Below, piece after piece: positions 18,310 through 26,660 of a DNA stretch of 34,304 nt. Source of the stretch: Kribbella catacumbae DSM 19601 (GTDB taxonomy: Bacteria > Actinomycetota > Actinomycetes > Propionibacteriales > Kribbellaceae); NCBI RefSeq assembly GCF_000372465.1, contig NZ_AQUZ01000082.1:1-34304 (forward strand), read 5' to 3'. How positions within the stretch are numbered: position 1 is the stretch's first letter; each line of letters begins with the position of its first letter. A program made the translations under genes and the position numbers. The notes under the pieces were generated by a model, which was given only the letters and a program-made list of their open reading frames with translations, was not told the origin of the DNA and did not search any database.

Positions 18310-19251
18310 ATGGGGACCTGGCTGACGGAGAAGTTCGGACTGGCGTTGCCGGTGGTCGGTGCACCGATGGCGAACGTGAGCGGCGGGCGCTTGACCGCAG
18401 CGATCTCCGCGGCCGGCGGGCTCGGCATGCTGGGCGCCGGTTCCGCGGTGTCGGCCGAGTGGATCCGGACCGAGGGTGCCATCGCGGCGGAGTCTGGCAA
18501 TCCGTACGGGATCGGCCTGATGGCGTGGTCGGTCAAGAATCACGCCGACCATCTGGAGGCAGTACTCGAGCTGAAGCCGGCCCTCGTCTCGCTCAGCTAC
18601 GGCGACTACAGCCCGTACGTCGAACCGCTGCAGGCGGCGGGCATCGTGGTCGCCACTCAGGCTGGCACGGTCGCTGATGCGCATGAGGCAATCGCTGCAG
18701 GTGTCGACGTGATCGTCGTCCGAGGCGCTGAAGCGGGAGGCCACGGGCGCAACGACGTCGGCACATTGCCTTTGCTGCAAGCGATTCTCGACCTCACCGA
18801 CCTGCCGGTACTGGCTGCGGGTGGCATCTCCGGCCCGCGCGGGCTGGCCGCAGTACTGGCTGCTGGCGCGGCTGGCGGGTGGATCGGCACGGCGTTCCTC
18901 ACGTGTGCTGAGGGGCTCACCAAGGACTGGGCCCGCAAGCGCTTGGTGGAGGCCGACGAGACGGACACCGTCTACGGCACCGTCTTCGATGCGGCCTCCC
19001 GTGCTGGCTGGCCCGACGAATTCGGCGGCCGGGCCCTCCGCAACCCCTTCTACGACACCTGGGAAGGCAAGGAAGAGGCGCTGAAGGCAGACGACGATGG
19101 CCACAACCAGTACATCACCGCCACCGACCCCACCGCAGCCTCCCTGTACGCCGGCCAGGGCGTAGGTGCCCTCCACGCGATGACCACAGCAGCAGATGTC
19201 CTCCAGAATTTCGCCGCCTACAAGACCTATCTCCGTGCTGTCATGGGGTGA
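18310..19251 (+). CDS. Nitronate monooxygenase (2-nitropropane dioxygenase family)
   Basis: 313 residues, TIM-barrel FMN enzyme that oxidises nitronates such as propionate-3-nitronate. The N-terminus LPVVGAPMANVSGGRLTAAI, the FMN/active-site loop GAEAGGHGR (139-147, His145) and the phosphate-binding AAGGISGPRGLAAVLAAGA are characteristic. GAGGAGG lies 8 bases before ATG 18310. It is cytoplasmic and probably a single-gene unit. Its stop overlaps the convergent GH4 gene by 11 bases. The family also includes enoyl-ACP-reductase-like members, so substrate is not certain. Confidence 0.88.
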   Translation: MGTWLTEKFGLALPVVGAPMANVSGGRLTAAISAAGGLGMLGAGSAVSAEWIRTEGAIAAESGNPYGIGLMAWSVKNHADHLEAVLELKPALVSLSYGDYSPYVEPLQAAGIVVATQAGTVADAHEAIAAGVDVIVVRGAEAGGHGRNDVGTLPLLQAILDLTDLPVLAAGGISGPRGLAAVLAAGAAGGWIGTAFLTCAEGLTKDWARKRLVEADETDTVYGTVFDAASRAGWPDEFGGRALRNPFYDTWEGKEEALKADDDGHNQYITATDPTAASLYAGQGVGALHAMTTAADVLQNFAAYKTYLRAVMG

Positions 19252-20542
19252 GCCGCGCGCGGAGAGCAGGCGCCAGGTAGTTGCTGTGGGCATCTACTAG
19301 CTCGTTGGCCAGTGACCAGATCTCCTGAACTGTGAGAGCTGCTGAGGTGGCTGGGTCGACCATCAGAGCCTGGCGGATGGAGCGCGGATCTTCTTCGAGG
19401 GCGGCTCGGACGACCAGTTCGTTGACGTTGATGTACGCGCGGTTGAGAGCTGCGCACTGAGCCGGCAAGGCGCCGATCGACGTTGGCTGGACGCCTAAGG
19501 AGTCAACCAGGCAAGGGACTTCCACCACCGAGCCAGCCGGCAGGTTCGAGATCAAGCCGTCGTTGACCACATTGCCGTTGATGGTCCGGGGCGTTCCCGT
19601 GACGATGCTGTGGATGACCTGCGGGGCGTACTCCATCGTCGGTTCGACCGGCAGCGGATCGCCGGCCTTCAGGGCATCCCGCGTGCCCTCGTAGAGCGCC
19701 ACGTTCTCCTCGACGATCCGCAGGTAGTCGCCGACCGGCAACCGCAGACGATCCACCTCCGACGCATCGTGCAGATACCACGGCACGTACTCCGACGAGT
19801 GCTCGCTCGTCTCGGTCGGGTAGTACCCGAGCCGCCGATACATATCCACCCGCACCCGCCGCGTCAGCTCGGGATCGCGCGCGATCACCTCATCCAGCAC
19901 CGGATAAAGATCCCGCCCCTGGTGCTCGAAACGCAGTACCCACGCCTGATGGTTCACCCCCGCCGCCAGATAGGACACCTCGCCGAACGGCGCCCCGACC
20001 AGCCTGGACAGGTCGTTCATCGTCCAGTAGACCGAGTGGCACAGCCCGACGACGTTCCGTACGCCGAGCGCCGACAGGTACCAGATGTTCATCGCCATCG
20101 GGTTCGTGTAGTTCAGCAACCACGCATCCGGACAGACCTCCGCGATGTCGGCCACCAGCCCACGCAGTACCGGGAAGGTTCGCAGCGCGCGGAACACGCC
20201 GCCCACCCCGAGCGTGTCAGCGATCGTCTGCCGCACCCCGTACCGCGCCGGGATCTCGAAGTCGATCCGGGTCGCCTCGTTCATCCCGACCTGGATGATG
20301 TTGATGACGAAGTCGCACCCGTCCAGCGCCGCGCGCCGGTCGAGGTGCGCGCTGATCCGCGGCGACGCTCCGAGCTCGGTCGCGATGGCGGTGGCGGCAC
20401 CGGTCGCAGTACTGAGTCGCTCGGGATCGATGTCGTGCAAGGCGATGTGCAGCTCGCCCAGATCCCCGAACCCGAACAGGTCGGCCAGCAACCCCTGGGT
20501 GAAGACGACGCTCCCGGCGCCGATGAACGCGATCTTGGTCAT
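19241..20542 (-). CDS. Glycoside hydrolase family 4 (alpha-galactosidase-like)
   Basis: 433 residues. NAD-dependent GH4 enzymes cleave alpha- or beta-glycosides by a redox mechanism needing NAD+ and a divalent metal. Seen: Rossmann start KIAFIGAGSVVFTQGLL, NYTNPMAM (144-151), and metal-ligand candidates Cys168 (GLCHSV) and His198 (GVNHQ). The CHSV form suits the alpha-galactosidase/alpha-glucosidase subgroup rather than a 6-phospho-glycosidase. Cytoplasmic, with no signal peptide. I chose ATG 20542 because it overlaps the kinase stop as ATGA. It is the last gene of the GH114 operon and probably splits imported oligosaccharides containing alpha-galactosyl or galactosaminyl units (inference). 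Confidence 0.9.
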   Translation of the reverse strand: MTKIAFIGAGSVVFTQGLLADLFGFGDLGELHIALHDIDPERLSTATGAATAIATELGASPRISAHLDRRAALDGCDFVINIIQVGMNEATRIDFEIPARYGVRQTIADTLGVGGVFRALRTFPVLRGLVADIAEVCPDAWLLNYTNPMAMNIWYLSALGVRNVVGLCHSVYWTMNDLSRLVGAPFGEVSYLAAGVNHQAWVLRFEHQGRDLYPVLDEVIARDPELTRRVRVDMYRRLGYYPTETSEHSSEYVPWYLHDASEVDRLRLPVGDYLRIVEENVALYEGTRDALKAGDPLPVEPTMEYAPQVIHSIVTGTPRTINGNVVNDGLISNLPAGSVVEVPCLVDSLGVQPTSIGALPAQCAALNRAYINVNELVVRAALEEDPRSIRQALMVDPATSAALTVQEIWSLANELVDAHSNYLAPALRARLTP

Positions 20543-21462
20543 CGCGCACTCTCCACAGCAAGGTCCCAGTCGGCCTGCGCCGCAGTACCGCCGGCCGCAC
20601 GCGTCGACAGCGAGCCACACGCCGCAGCGATCGCCAGTGCCTGCTCCCGCCCATAGCCGTTCAGTACTGCGGCCACGTACCCCGCGTCGAAGCTGTCCCC
20701 AGCCCCCACGGTGTCTACTGGCTCTACAGCAAGCGCAGGTGCCGACAGCATCGTCGAGCCGTCGTGTGCCAGCGCCCCGGCGGCACCGTCCTTCACCACC
20801 ACCAGCGGTCCGCGGCGAGCGAGTATGCCGGCCGCATCCGCCAGTACTGGATGCCCTGTGAGTGCATGCGCCTCAGCGGCGTTAGGCAACAGGATGTCGG
20901 TCACCCGAAGCACCGCATCCAGTACGACGCGGTCCCACCGTCCCGACGGGTCATCGTTGGTGTCGAGCGAGGTAGTCGCCTTGTTGCTCTTGGCCTCCTT
21001 GAAGAGCGCCGCAAGCCCTGCGGCCAGCTCCGGCATCAGGTAGAACGACGCAGCATGCACATGCCGCACAGACCGCAGCAGCTCAGCCGGTACGTCGTAC
21101 GCCGTCGTCGCGGGCAGGCAACCGGGTGCAGTCAGGATCGCCCGGTCGCCGCCGGAGGTGAGCACGGTCGTCAGGGGAGTGGGGAGCGTCGGGTCGACTA
21201 CGAGAGCCGACACGTCGACACCGCGCTCCGCGAGCGCAGTACGGACGAAGGCACCGGCCTGGTCGTCGCCGACGCGACCAGCGAAGGCAACTCGCAGTCC
21301 CAGCCGTGCGGCCCCGCACGCCATGATCGCGGCGGATCCACCGAGTACTAGAGAGCCTGCGTCGACAAGTCGCTCGTGCTGCCCAAACGGCAATGGGTGG
21401 GGCACAGGACCGATTACTACGTCGGGATTGGCGTCGCCAATGACAAGCAGGTCGAAGTTCAT
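20539..21462 (-). CDS. PfkB-family carbohydrate kinase
   Basis: 307 residues. The ribokinase fold starts with DLLVIGDANPDVVIGPVP. The substrate-region glycines are at VLGGSAAIMACGAARLG, and the C-terminal signature DTVGAGDSFDAGYVAAVL (250-267) provides the anion hole and catalytic Asp256. It phosphorylates a monosaccharide or sugar acid with ATP; the exact sugar cannot be read from sequence. Start ATG 21462 lies one base after the permease stop. In this operon it most likely traps the monomer released by the GH4 enzyme. Confidence 0.9.
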   Translation of the reverse strand: MNFDLLVIGDANPDVVIGPVPHPLPFGQHERLVDAGSLVLGGSAAIMACGAARLGLRVAFAGRVGDDQAGAFVRTALAERGVDVSALVVDPTLPTPLTTVLTSGGDRAILTAPGCLPATTAYDVPAELLRSVRHVHAASFYLMPELAAGLAALFKEAKSNKATTSLDTNDDPSGRWDRVVLDAVLRVTDILLPNAAEAHALTGHPVLADAAGILARRGPLVVVKDGAAGALAHDGSTMLSAPALAVEPVDTVGAGDSFDAGYVAAVLNGYGREQALAIAAACGSLSTRAAGGTAAQADWDLAVESAR

Positions 21463-21463
21463 C

Positions 21464-22282
21464 TCAGCCTTTGAGTCCGGAGGAAGCCAGCGAGCGGATG
21501 AAAGCCTTCTGGGCCAGCAGGAACCCCAGCAACACCGGCAGCACAGTGATGACATTGCCGGCCATCACCGCCGCCCACTGGGTGTGGTGCTGGCCCTGGA
21601 AGGTCGTCAGCCCGAGCTGGAGCGTGTAGTTGGTGTCATGGTTGATAGCGATCAGCGGCCACGTCAGGTCGTTCCACGTGCTCAGGAACGTCAGTACTGC
21701 GACCGTGCTGAGCGCAGGCTTGGCCAGCGGAAGTACTACGGACACGAGGATCCGCAGCCGCCCACACCCGTCGAGCCAGGCGGCCTCCTCGAGCTCGCGC
21801 GGCAGCGACACGAAGAACTGGCGGAACAGGAACACCGAGAACGGCGTCACCAGCGACGGGATGATCAGCGCGCCCAGCGTGTCGATCAGTCCGAGCTGCT
21901 TCATCACCAGGAAGGTCGGGATCATCGTCAGCTGGAACGGGATGACCATCGTCGCGAGCATCAGCCCGAGCAACACCTTCGACCCGGCGAACCGCATCCG
22001 CGCGAAGGCGTACCCGCCCAGCGAGCCCAGCACCAGGTTGGCGGTCACCGCGACCGCCGAGACGATGAACGAGTTGAGGAACCAGCGCGGGAACAGCGCG
22101 TTCCCGAGCACGAACCGGTAGCCGTCGAGCTTGAGCCCGGAAGGGATCAGCGCCGGCGGGAACCGGTTGATCTCCGCGTTGCTCATCACCGAGCTGACCA
22201 GCAGCCAGACCAGCGGCAGCGCGAACAACAAGCCCAGCGGTGCGAGCACGAGATGCCAAGGACTGAAGGGCAGTCGCTTCAT
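21464..22282 (-). CDS. Carbohydrate ABC transporter permease (MalG-like, CUT1)
   Basis: 272 residues with six predicted membrane helices (first: LVLAPLGLLFALPLVWLLVS). The EAA loop that contacts the ATPase is EEAAWLDGCGRLRILVSVVL. The C-terminal SSGLKG is typical of this subfamily. ATG 22282 overlaps the MalF-like stop by 4 bases. It forms a heterodimer with the neighbouring permease. No ATPase gene is in the operon, so a shared MsiK-type ATPase encoded elsewhere is likely. Confidence 0.94.
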   Translation of the reverse strand: MKRLPFSPWHLVLAPLGLLFALPLVWLLVSSVMSNAEINRFPPALIPSGLKLDGYRFVLGNALFPRWFLNSFIVSAVAVTANLVLGSLGGYAFARMRFAGSKVLLGLMLATMVIPFQLTMIPTFLVMKQLGLIDTLGALIIPSLVTPFSVFLFRQFFVSLPRELEEAAWLDGCGRLRILVSVVLPLAKPALSTVAVLTFLSTWNDLTWPLIAINHDTNYTLQLGLTTFQGQHHTQWAAVMAGNVITVLPVLLGFLLAQKAFIRSLASSGLKG

Positions 22283-23202
22283 CGCGCGGCCCTTCTCCGG
22301 TAGAACTGCAGGGTGAGCCCGATGACGAGCAGCGCGACCGCCAGCGCGTACGCCGCGGCCGCGCTGTACCCGGCGGTGAACGTCTTGAACGCCTTCTCCC
22401 AGATGAAGTAGACGATCACGGTCGTCGAGCCGAGCGGCCCGCCCTTCGTGGTGACGAAGACGAGATCGAAGACCTGCAACGCGATGATCGTCTGGAACAG
22501 CACCAGGAAGATCGTGACGGGTGCCAGCGTCGGGAGCACGACGTGCCGCAGTACGCCGATTCGCCCCGCCCCGTCGATGCGGGCAGCCTCGACCAGCTCT
22601 GCCGGAACCCCTTGCAGACCGGCGAGATAGACGATGACGCAGAAGCCCGTGCCGCTCCACAGCGAGATCCCGACGAGCAGGTAGAGCGCCTGACCCGGGT
22701 CGCTGAAGAAGCCCTGTGCCGGCAGCCCGAGCTTGTGCAGCAGCGAGTTGGCGGCACCGAACTCCGGATCGAGCACGAAGGAGAACAACACACCCTGAGC
22801 TGCGGCCGACACCACGAACGGCACGAACACCAAGGTCCGGTAGAGGCCGATGAAGCGGATCCTCCGATCCAGCATCAGCGCGATCGCCAGTCCGCCGACC
22901 ACGCTCAGGGGGACGTACAACGCGGTGTAGATGAGCGTGTGCTCAACTGCGGCGCCAAACGCAGGATCGGCGGCCAACGCCTTGTAGTTGGCCAATCCCA
23001 CCCACTCGCTCGGCGAGACGAGGTCGTTCGACTGGAACGACAGCAGCAGCGACCACAGCACCGGCACCACGCTCAACCCGAGGATGATCAGCACCGACGG
23101 GCTGACGAACGCCCACGCAGTCGCGCCTTCATTCCTGGTACGCCGCTTGGCCGCTCGTCGCGCGCGAGGATCGACAGTGAAGGTGCCGACGACACTGGCC
23201 AT
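22279..23202 (-). CDS. Carbohydrate ABC transporter permease (MalF-like, CUT1)
   Basis: 307 residues. A basic N-terminus (RARRAAKRRTRN) precedes six membrane helices (first: AFVSPSVLIILGLSVVPVLW). EAA loop: ELVEAARIDGAGRIGVLRHV. ATG 23202 overlaps the stop of the binding-protein gene by one base (TGATG), and its own stop overlaps the next permease start. Partner of the MalG-like permease. Confidence 0.94.
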   Translation of the reverse strand: MASVVGTFTVDPRARRAAKRRTRNEGATAWAFVSPSVLIILGLSVVPVLWSLLLSFQSNDLVSPSEWVGLANYKALAADPAFGAAVEHTLIYTALYVPLSVVGGLAIALMLDRRIRFIGLYRTLVFVPFVVSAAAQGVLFSFVLDPEFGAANSLLHKLGLPAQGFFSDPGQALYLLVGISLWSGTGFCVIVYLAGLQGVPAELVEAARIDGAGRIGVLRHVVLPTLAPVTIFLVLFQTIIALQVFDLVFVTTKGGPLGSTTVIVYFIWEKAFKTFTAGYSAAAAYALAVALLVIGLTLQFYRRRAAR

Positions 23203-24482
23203 CAGCTGGGCACAGCGAGAACGGCGTTGGACTGCTCGACGCACTGTTTGAGCGCGTCGCCCGGGGACTTCCTGCCCAGCAGCACCGCGACGATCGCCTC
23301 CCCGAGGTGCTGCGAGATCTGTGGGTACGCCGTGATGGTCGGCCGGACTCGTGCGGTCTCCAGCGCGTCGACGAAGACCTGCAACCCCTTCGTGCTGGCA
23401 GCGTGCTTCTTCCACTCGGGCAGGGCCGCCGTGGTTGTCGTCACCGGAAGGCTGCCACCCTCGATGTCCCACCGGACGTCCTGCTGGGGCTGGTTCAGCC
23501 ACCGAACGAACTCGGTCGCTGCCTTGACCCGCGCCTTACCGTTGTCGAACACGGTCCAGGTGTCCGGCCCCGAGATGGTCACCGCCTTACCGGAGTACGA
23601 CGGCAGCGGCACGACGCTGTAGTCGATGCCTCGGTCAACGACATCGGGCAGCTGCCAGGGGCCGGTGGCAACCATTCCCATCCGGCCGCCGAGGAAGACC
23701 TGGTAGAGCTGCTCGCCACCCGGCTTGGGATCGACGTAGAGCGACTTGTCGGAGCGGAGCCGATCGATAGTGCCGAGCGCCTGCTCACCGACCTTGTCAA
23801 AGGCAACGGATTTGCCATCCTGGCTGACCACGTCACCGCCCAGATCCCAGATCATCGGCCAGAGCCGCCAGACCGTGTCCTCGTCACCGACGCCCGGCCA
23901 GCCGGTACCGAAGATGCCCTTGGCGGGGTTGGTCAGCTTCTGGGCGGTGCCGACGAAATCGTCCCAGGTCCAGCCGGCCTTGGGCTCCGGCAGACCCGCC
24001 GCGGCGAAGAGTTTCTTGTTGTACACAACGCAAAGCGAGTCGAGCAGGGCCGGTGCCGCCCGGACCTTGCCCTTCACGGTGACCGCGTCCCGTGCGGCAG
24101 GCCAGTAGTCCTTGAGGTCCATCGAGGCGGACAGATCGGCCACCTGGGGGCTGCGGGTCATGCTGGCGAGGTCCGACCCGAAGATGTACGCGACATCCGG
24201 GAAGGACCCCGCCGCCAGACCAGCGGTGACCTTCTGCAGCATGCTGTCCGCCGTCACCCCGCCGCCACCACCGACGACCTTGATCAACGGGTGTGTGTCG
24301 TTGAACTGCTTGATCAAGGCATCGAGCGCCTTCTTGCCGGTGTCCGTCTGGCCATGCCAGAGATCGACGGTGACAACGCCACCTGCTTCCGGCTCTTGAG
24401 ACTTGCCGCAGGCGCCGAGCGTGCCGGCGGCGGCCAGGACGGCCGCTGCGCGAAGGATGTCGCGACGGGAGAGTGAAGACAT
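23202..24482 (-). CDS. Sugar ABC transporter substrate-binding lipoprotein (GH114 operon)
   Basis: 426 residues. The N-terminus has a twin-arginine-like motif SRRDIL (Arg6, Arg7) and the lipobox LGAC (Cys25), so it is an exported lipoprotein, perhaps via Tat. Mature part is a type 1 extracellular solute-binding fold of CUT1 type: VTVDLWHGQTDTGKKALDAL, FPDVAYIFGSD and GRMGMVATGPWQLP. It binds the oligosaccharide delivered to the two permeases encoded next. The gene follows the secreted GH114 enzyme by 38 bases, suggesting co-transcription and matched substrate. Confidence 0.93.
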   Translation of the reverse strand: MSSLSRRDILRAAAVLAAAGTLGACGKSQEPEAGGVVTVDLWHGQTDTGKKALDALIKQFNDTHPLIKVVGGGGGVTADSMLQKVTAGLAAGSFPDVAYIFGSDLASMTRSPQVADLSASMDLKDYWPAARDAVTVKGKVRAAPALLDSLCVVYNKKLFAAAGLPEPKAGWTWDDFVGTAQKLTNPAKGIFGTGWPGVGDEDTVWRLWPMIWDLGGDVVSQDGKSVAFDKVGEQALGTIDRLRSDKSLYVDPKPGGEQLYQVFLGGRMGMVATGPWQLPDVVDRGIDYSVVPLPSYSGKAVTISGPDTWTVFDNGKARVKAATEFVRWLNQPQQDVRWDIEGGSLPVTTTTAALPEWKKHAASTKGLQVFVDALETARVRPTITAYPQISQHLGEAIVAVLLGRKSPGDALKQCVEQSNAVLAVPS

Positions 24483-24520
24483 GGTTTACCCCAAAGACTT
24501 AGCAGGAGAGGAAATGCGGG

Positions 24521-25336
24521 TCAGCAGGTCTTGCGGACGTACCCGCTGGTACCGGGTGTGGAGACGTCCACATCGCGCTGCACGATGCTGAGCCGGCTAC
24601 CGAACTCGCTGCAGGCCTTCCGCCGGCCGCTGTTCGTGTACTCGATCACGATCACGTTGTTGCCAAAGGCACTGACGTAGTCGCCGCACTCGTCGTACTG
24701 GCCGCACTCCTCTGCGACGGCGAAGTCCAGGCCGATGCTGCTGCGGTACTGGGACAGTTCGACGGTGTTCTTCTGGGCGATGGCCAGGTTCTTCGAGTGC
24801 GAGTGATCGGCCAGCAGCTTCAGGTAGGTCCTGGCCTGGCTGGTGCTGATCAGGTCCTTCGAGCGCAGGTAGCTGTCGTAGTTGTCCGGCTCGATCGCCT
24901 GGTAGCCCTTGGCTGCACAGCCGTCGATCCAGCCGTTGACCTTGGCGGCGACCCGAGCCGCCTTGGCGCCGCGGATGTCGAGCAGTGCCTCGCCCCAGTC
25001 CTCGTCGATGACGAGATCGCCGTCGGCATCGCGGAGCAGCAGGTCGGACGGCCACTGGCCCTGCTCGCCGGGCTGGACCTGGAAGGCGTTCACGTAACAG
25101 ATGTTGTAGAGCCCGGCGGCGGGCGCGGCGGTCCGGTCGCGGGTGACGACCTGGACCCCAGCGGGCGGCGTGTAGGCGCCGCCGATCTGGTAGTCGAACT
25201 TGGCGTGGGTCGGCGGGAGGGCGACTGCCGCCTCGGCGGCATCTTGGGGGAGGAGGAACGCGGTAGCGGCGGTGGCGACTGTGGCCACGGCTGCTACCAG
25301 CAGGCGGGTGCGGGAACGGGACACGATTGGCTCCAT
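24521..25336 (-). CDS. Secreted GH114 family endo-alpha-1,4-polygalactosaminidase-like enzyme
   Basis: 271 residues. A signal peptide ends near AEA (residue 36). The mature enzyme begins with FDYQIGGAY and carries YNICYVNAFQ, WGEALLDIRG, the loop AIEPDNYDSY (148-157) and the pair EECGQYDEC (209-217), all typical of GH114 (COG2342) TIM-barrel enzymes. Founding members cut alpha-1,4-linked polygalactosamine; fungal relatives cut galactosaminogalactan. ATG 25336 has only a weak AGGA nearby; GTG 25324, with GGAG 6 bases upstream, is an equally good start. As the first gene of the minus operon, it should generate the oligosaccharides that the importer takes up. Substrate is inferred from family. 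Confidence 0.87.
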   Translation of the reverse strand: MEPIVSRSRTRLLVAAVATVATAATAFLLPQDAAEAAVALPPTHAKFDYQIGGAYTPPAGVQVVTRDRTAAPAAGLYNICYVNAFQVQPGEQGQWPSDLLLRDADGDLVIDEDWGEALLDIRGAKAARVAAKVNGWIDGCAAKGYQAIEPDNYDSYLRSKDLISTSQARTYLKLLADHSHSKNLAIAQKNTVELSQYRSSIGLDFAVAEECGQYDECGDYVSAFGNNVIVIEYTNSGRRKACSEFGSRLSIVQRDVDVSTPGTSGYVRKTC

Positions 25337-25383
25337 CGGTCCTGGGGACGCTACCCCGCCTCGGGCCGTCGCCCTGGCGCCTG

Positions 25384-25395
25384 AAAACCGGACTC
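25384..25395. promoter_or_regulatory. Weak LacI-type half-site in the GH114 leader
   Basis: The sequence AAAACCGGACTC resembles the lacI operator TAAACCGGTTTA (left half and centre intact, right half eroded). It lies between the GH114 promoter and gene, where a bound repressor could block transcription. Match is partial. Confidence 0.25.
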
Positions 25396-25465
25396 GAACA
25401 AGACTTCTTACCGGCTGGGTGCGTCACTGCAGTGTGGGTCGGTGAGGGCCCGGCACTGATGGCTT

Positions 25466-25494
25466 AGTTAAGCGATCCGCTGTCGCACCGTCAA
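25466..25494 (-). promoter_or_regulatory. Sigma-70-type promoter for the GH114 operon
   Basis: On the minus strand -35 TTGACG (25494-25489) and -10 TTAACT (25471-25466) are separated by 17 bases. This lies 130 bases upstream of the GH114 start and reads towards it. Confidence 0.6.
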
Positions 25495-25561
25495 GAGAAA
25501 CCTGCAAACGAGTGCGCAGAAGGGCCTGGTTAACGCGGTACTGCGCATTGTCGCCGAGGTC

Positions 25562-25590
25562 TTGACGCCGAGGGTTTGGACCGGTTTAGT
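25562..25590 (+). promoter_or_regulatory. Sigma-70-type promoter for the lacI operon
   Basis: -35 TTGACG (25562-25567), 17-base spacer, -10 TTTAGT (25585-25590), 41 bases before the lacI start. The -10 is overlapped by the first LacI operator, which fits autorepression. Confidence 0.6.
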
Positions 25591-25609
25591 GTGTGTCTAA
25601 ACCGGTTTA
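25577..25609. promoter_or_regulatory. Tandem LacI-type operators
   Basis: The perfect palindrome TAAACCGGTTTA (25598-25609) and the near copy TGGACCGGTTTA (25577-25588) are spaced exactly 21 bases centre to centre, two helical turns. The central CCGG with A/T flanks is characteristic of LacI/GalR-family operators. The first overlaps the -10 and the second lies just downstream of it. Confidence 0.8.
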
Positions 25610-25631
25610 AACCCTCAAATCAGGGATGCAG

Positions 25632-26660
25632 ATGACCAAGAAGGGCCCGACGATCGCCGATGTGGCGACTCGCGCAGGTGTCTCCAAGGGAGCGGTCTCG
25701 TTCGCGCTGAACGGCCGGCCTGGGCTCGCTCAGGCGACCGTCGACCGGATCCTGGCGGCTGCCGACGAGCTCGGCTGGAGGCCGAGCAACCGGGCCCGCT
25801 CGTTGTCGGTCTCGAAGGCGTTCGCGCTCGGCCTGGTGATCACCAGGGACCCTGCCGTGCTGTCCTCGGACCCGTTCTTCCCGGCCTTCATCGGCGGGGT
25901 CGAGAGTGTGCTCGCGCCGCGCGGGCAGGCGCTCGTCCTGCAGGTCGTCTCGCCCGGCGAGGACGAGGAGGCGGGGTACCGGCGGCTGGCTCGGGATGGT
26001 CGCGTCGACGGCGTCTTCCTCTCCGACCTCCGCCACGACGATCCCCGGATCGACCTGCTGACCTCACTCGGGCTACCGGCGGTCACCCTGAACCGTCCTG
26101 ATGGTCCGTCACCGTTCCCCGCGGTCTGCCTGGACGACCGGCCGGGCACGATCGCGGTCGTCCAGCACCTGCTCGAGCTCGGCCACCGCCGGATCGCGCA
26201 CGTGGCGGGCCCGCAGACCTTCGTCCACGCGACAGCCCGCGCTGACGCCTTCGTCTCTGCCCTCGCCGAGGCCGGGCTGCAGCCCGCGGCGATCGAGGTC
26301 AGCGACTTCACCGCCGTGGGTGGTATCGAGGCAACCAAACGGTTGGTTGCACTGCCCAAGCCACCGACAGCGATCGTCTACGCCAACGACCGGATGGCGA
26401 TCGCCGGTCTGGGCGCCGCACAACAGGCCGGACTGACGGTGCCCGACGACCTCAGCGTGGCCGGCTTCGACGACAGCGAACTCGCCGAGTTCGTGCATCC
26501 CGGCCTGACCACCGTGCGCGCCGATCCTTACCGCTTCGGCGAAGCCGCGGCGCAGACACTCAACCAGCTCATCGATGGCGACAGCGGAGTACCGGATGTG
26601 GAACTGCCGCCCGCCCGCCTGATCATCCGGCGGTCAACCGCCCACCTGGAGGACTCATGA
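25632..26660 (+). CDS. LacI/GalR-family transcriptional repressor
   Basis: 342 residues from ATG 25632, which has AGGGA 5 bases upstream; ATG 25626 would have no ribosome binding site. N-terminal helix-turn-helix TIADVATRAGVSKGAVSFAL and hinge RPSNRARSLS; periplasmic-binding-protein-like sensor domain with HRRIAHVAGP, AIVYANDRMAIAGL and DLSVAGFDDSELAEF. It should repress its own operon from the adjacent operators and be released by a sugar effector imported by the encoded transporter. Stop overlaps the binding-protein ATG by 4 bases. It may also control the divergent GH114 operon (inference). Confidence 0.94.
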   Translation: MTKKGPTIADVATRAGVSKGAVSFALNGRPGLAQATVDRILAAADELGWRPSNRARSLSVSKAFALGLVITRDPAVLSSDPFFPAFIGGVESVLAPRGQALVLQVVSPGEDEEAGYRRLARDGRVDGVFLSDLRHDDPRIDLLTSLGLPAVTLNRPDGPSPFPAVCLDDRPGTIAVVQHLLELGHRRIAHVAGPQTFVHATARADAFVSALAEAGLQPAAIEVSDFTAVGGIEATKRLVALPKPPTAIVYANDRMAIAGLGAAQQAGLTVPDDLSVAGFDDSELAEFVHPGLTTVRADPYRFGEAAAQTLNQLIDGDSGVPDVELPPARLIIRRSTAHLEDS

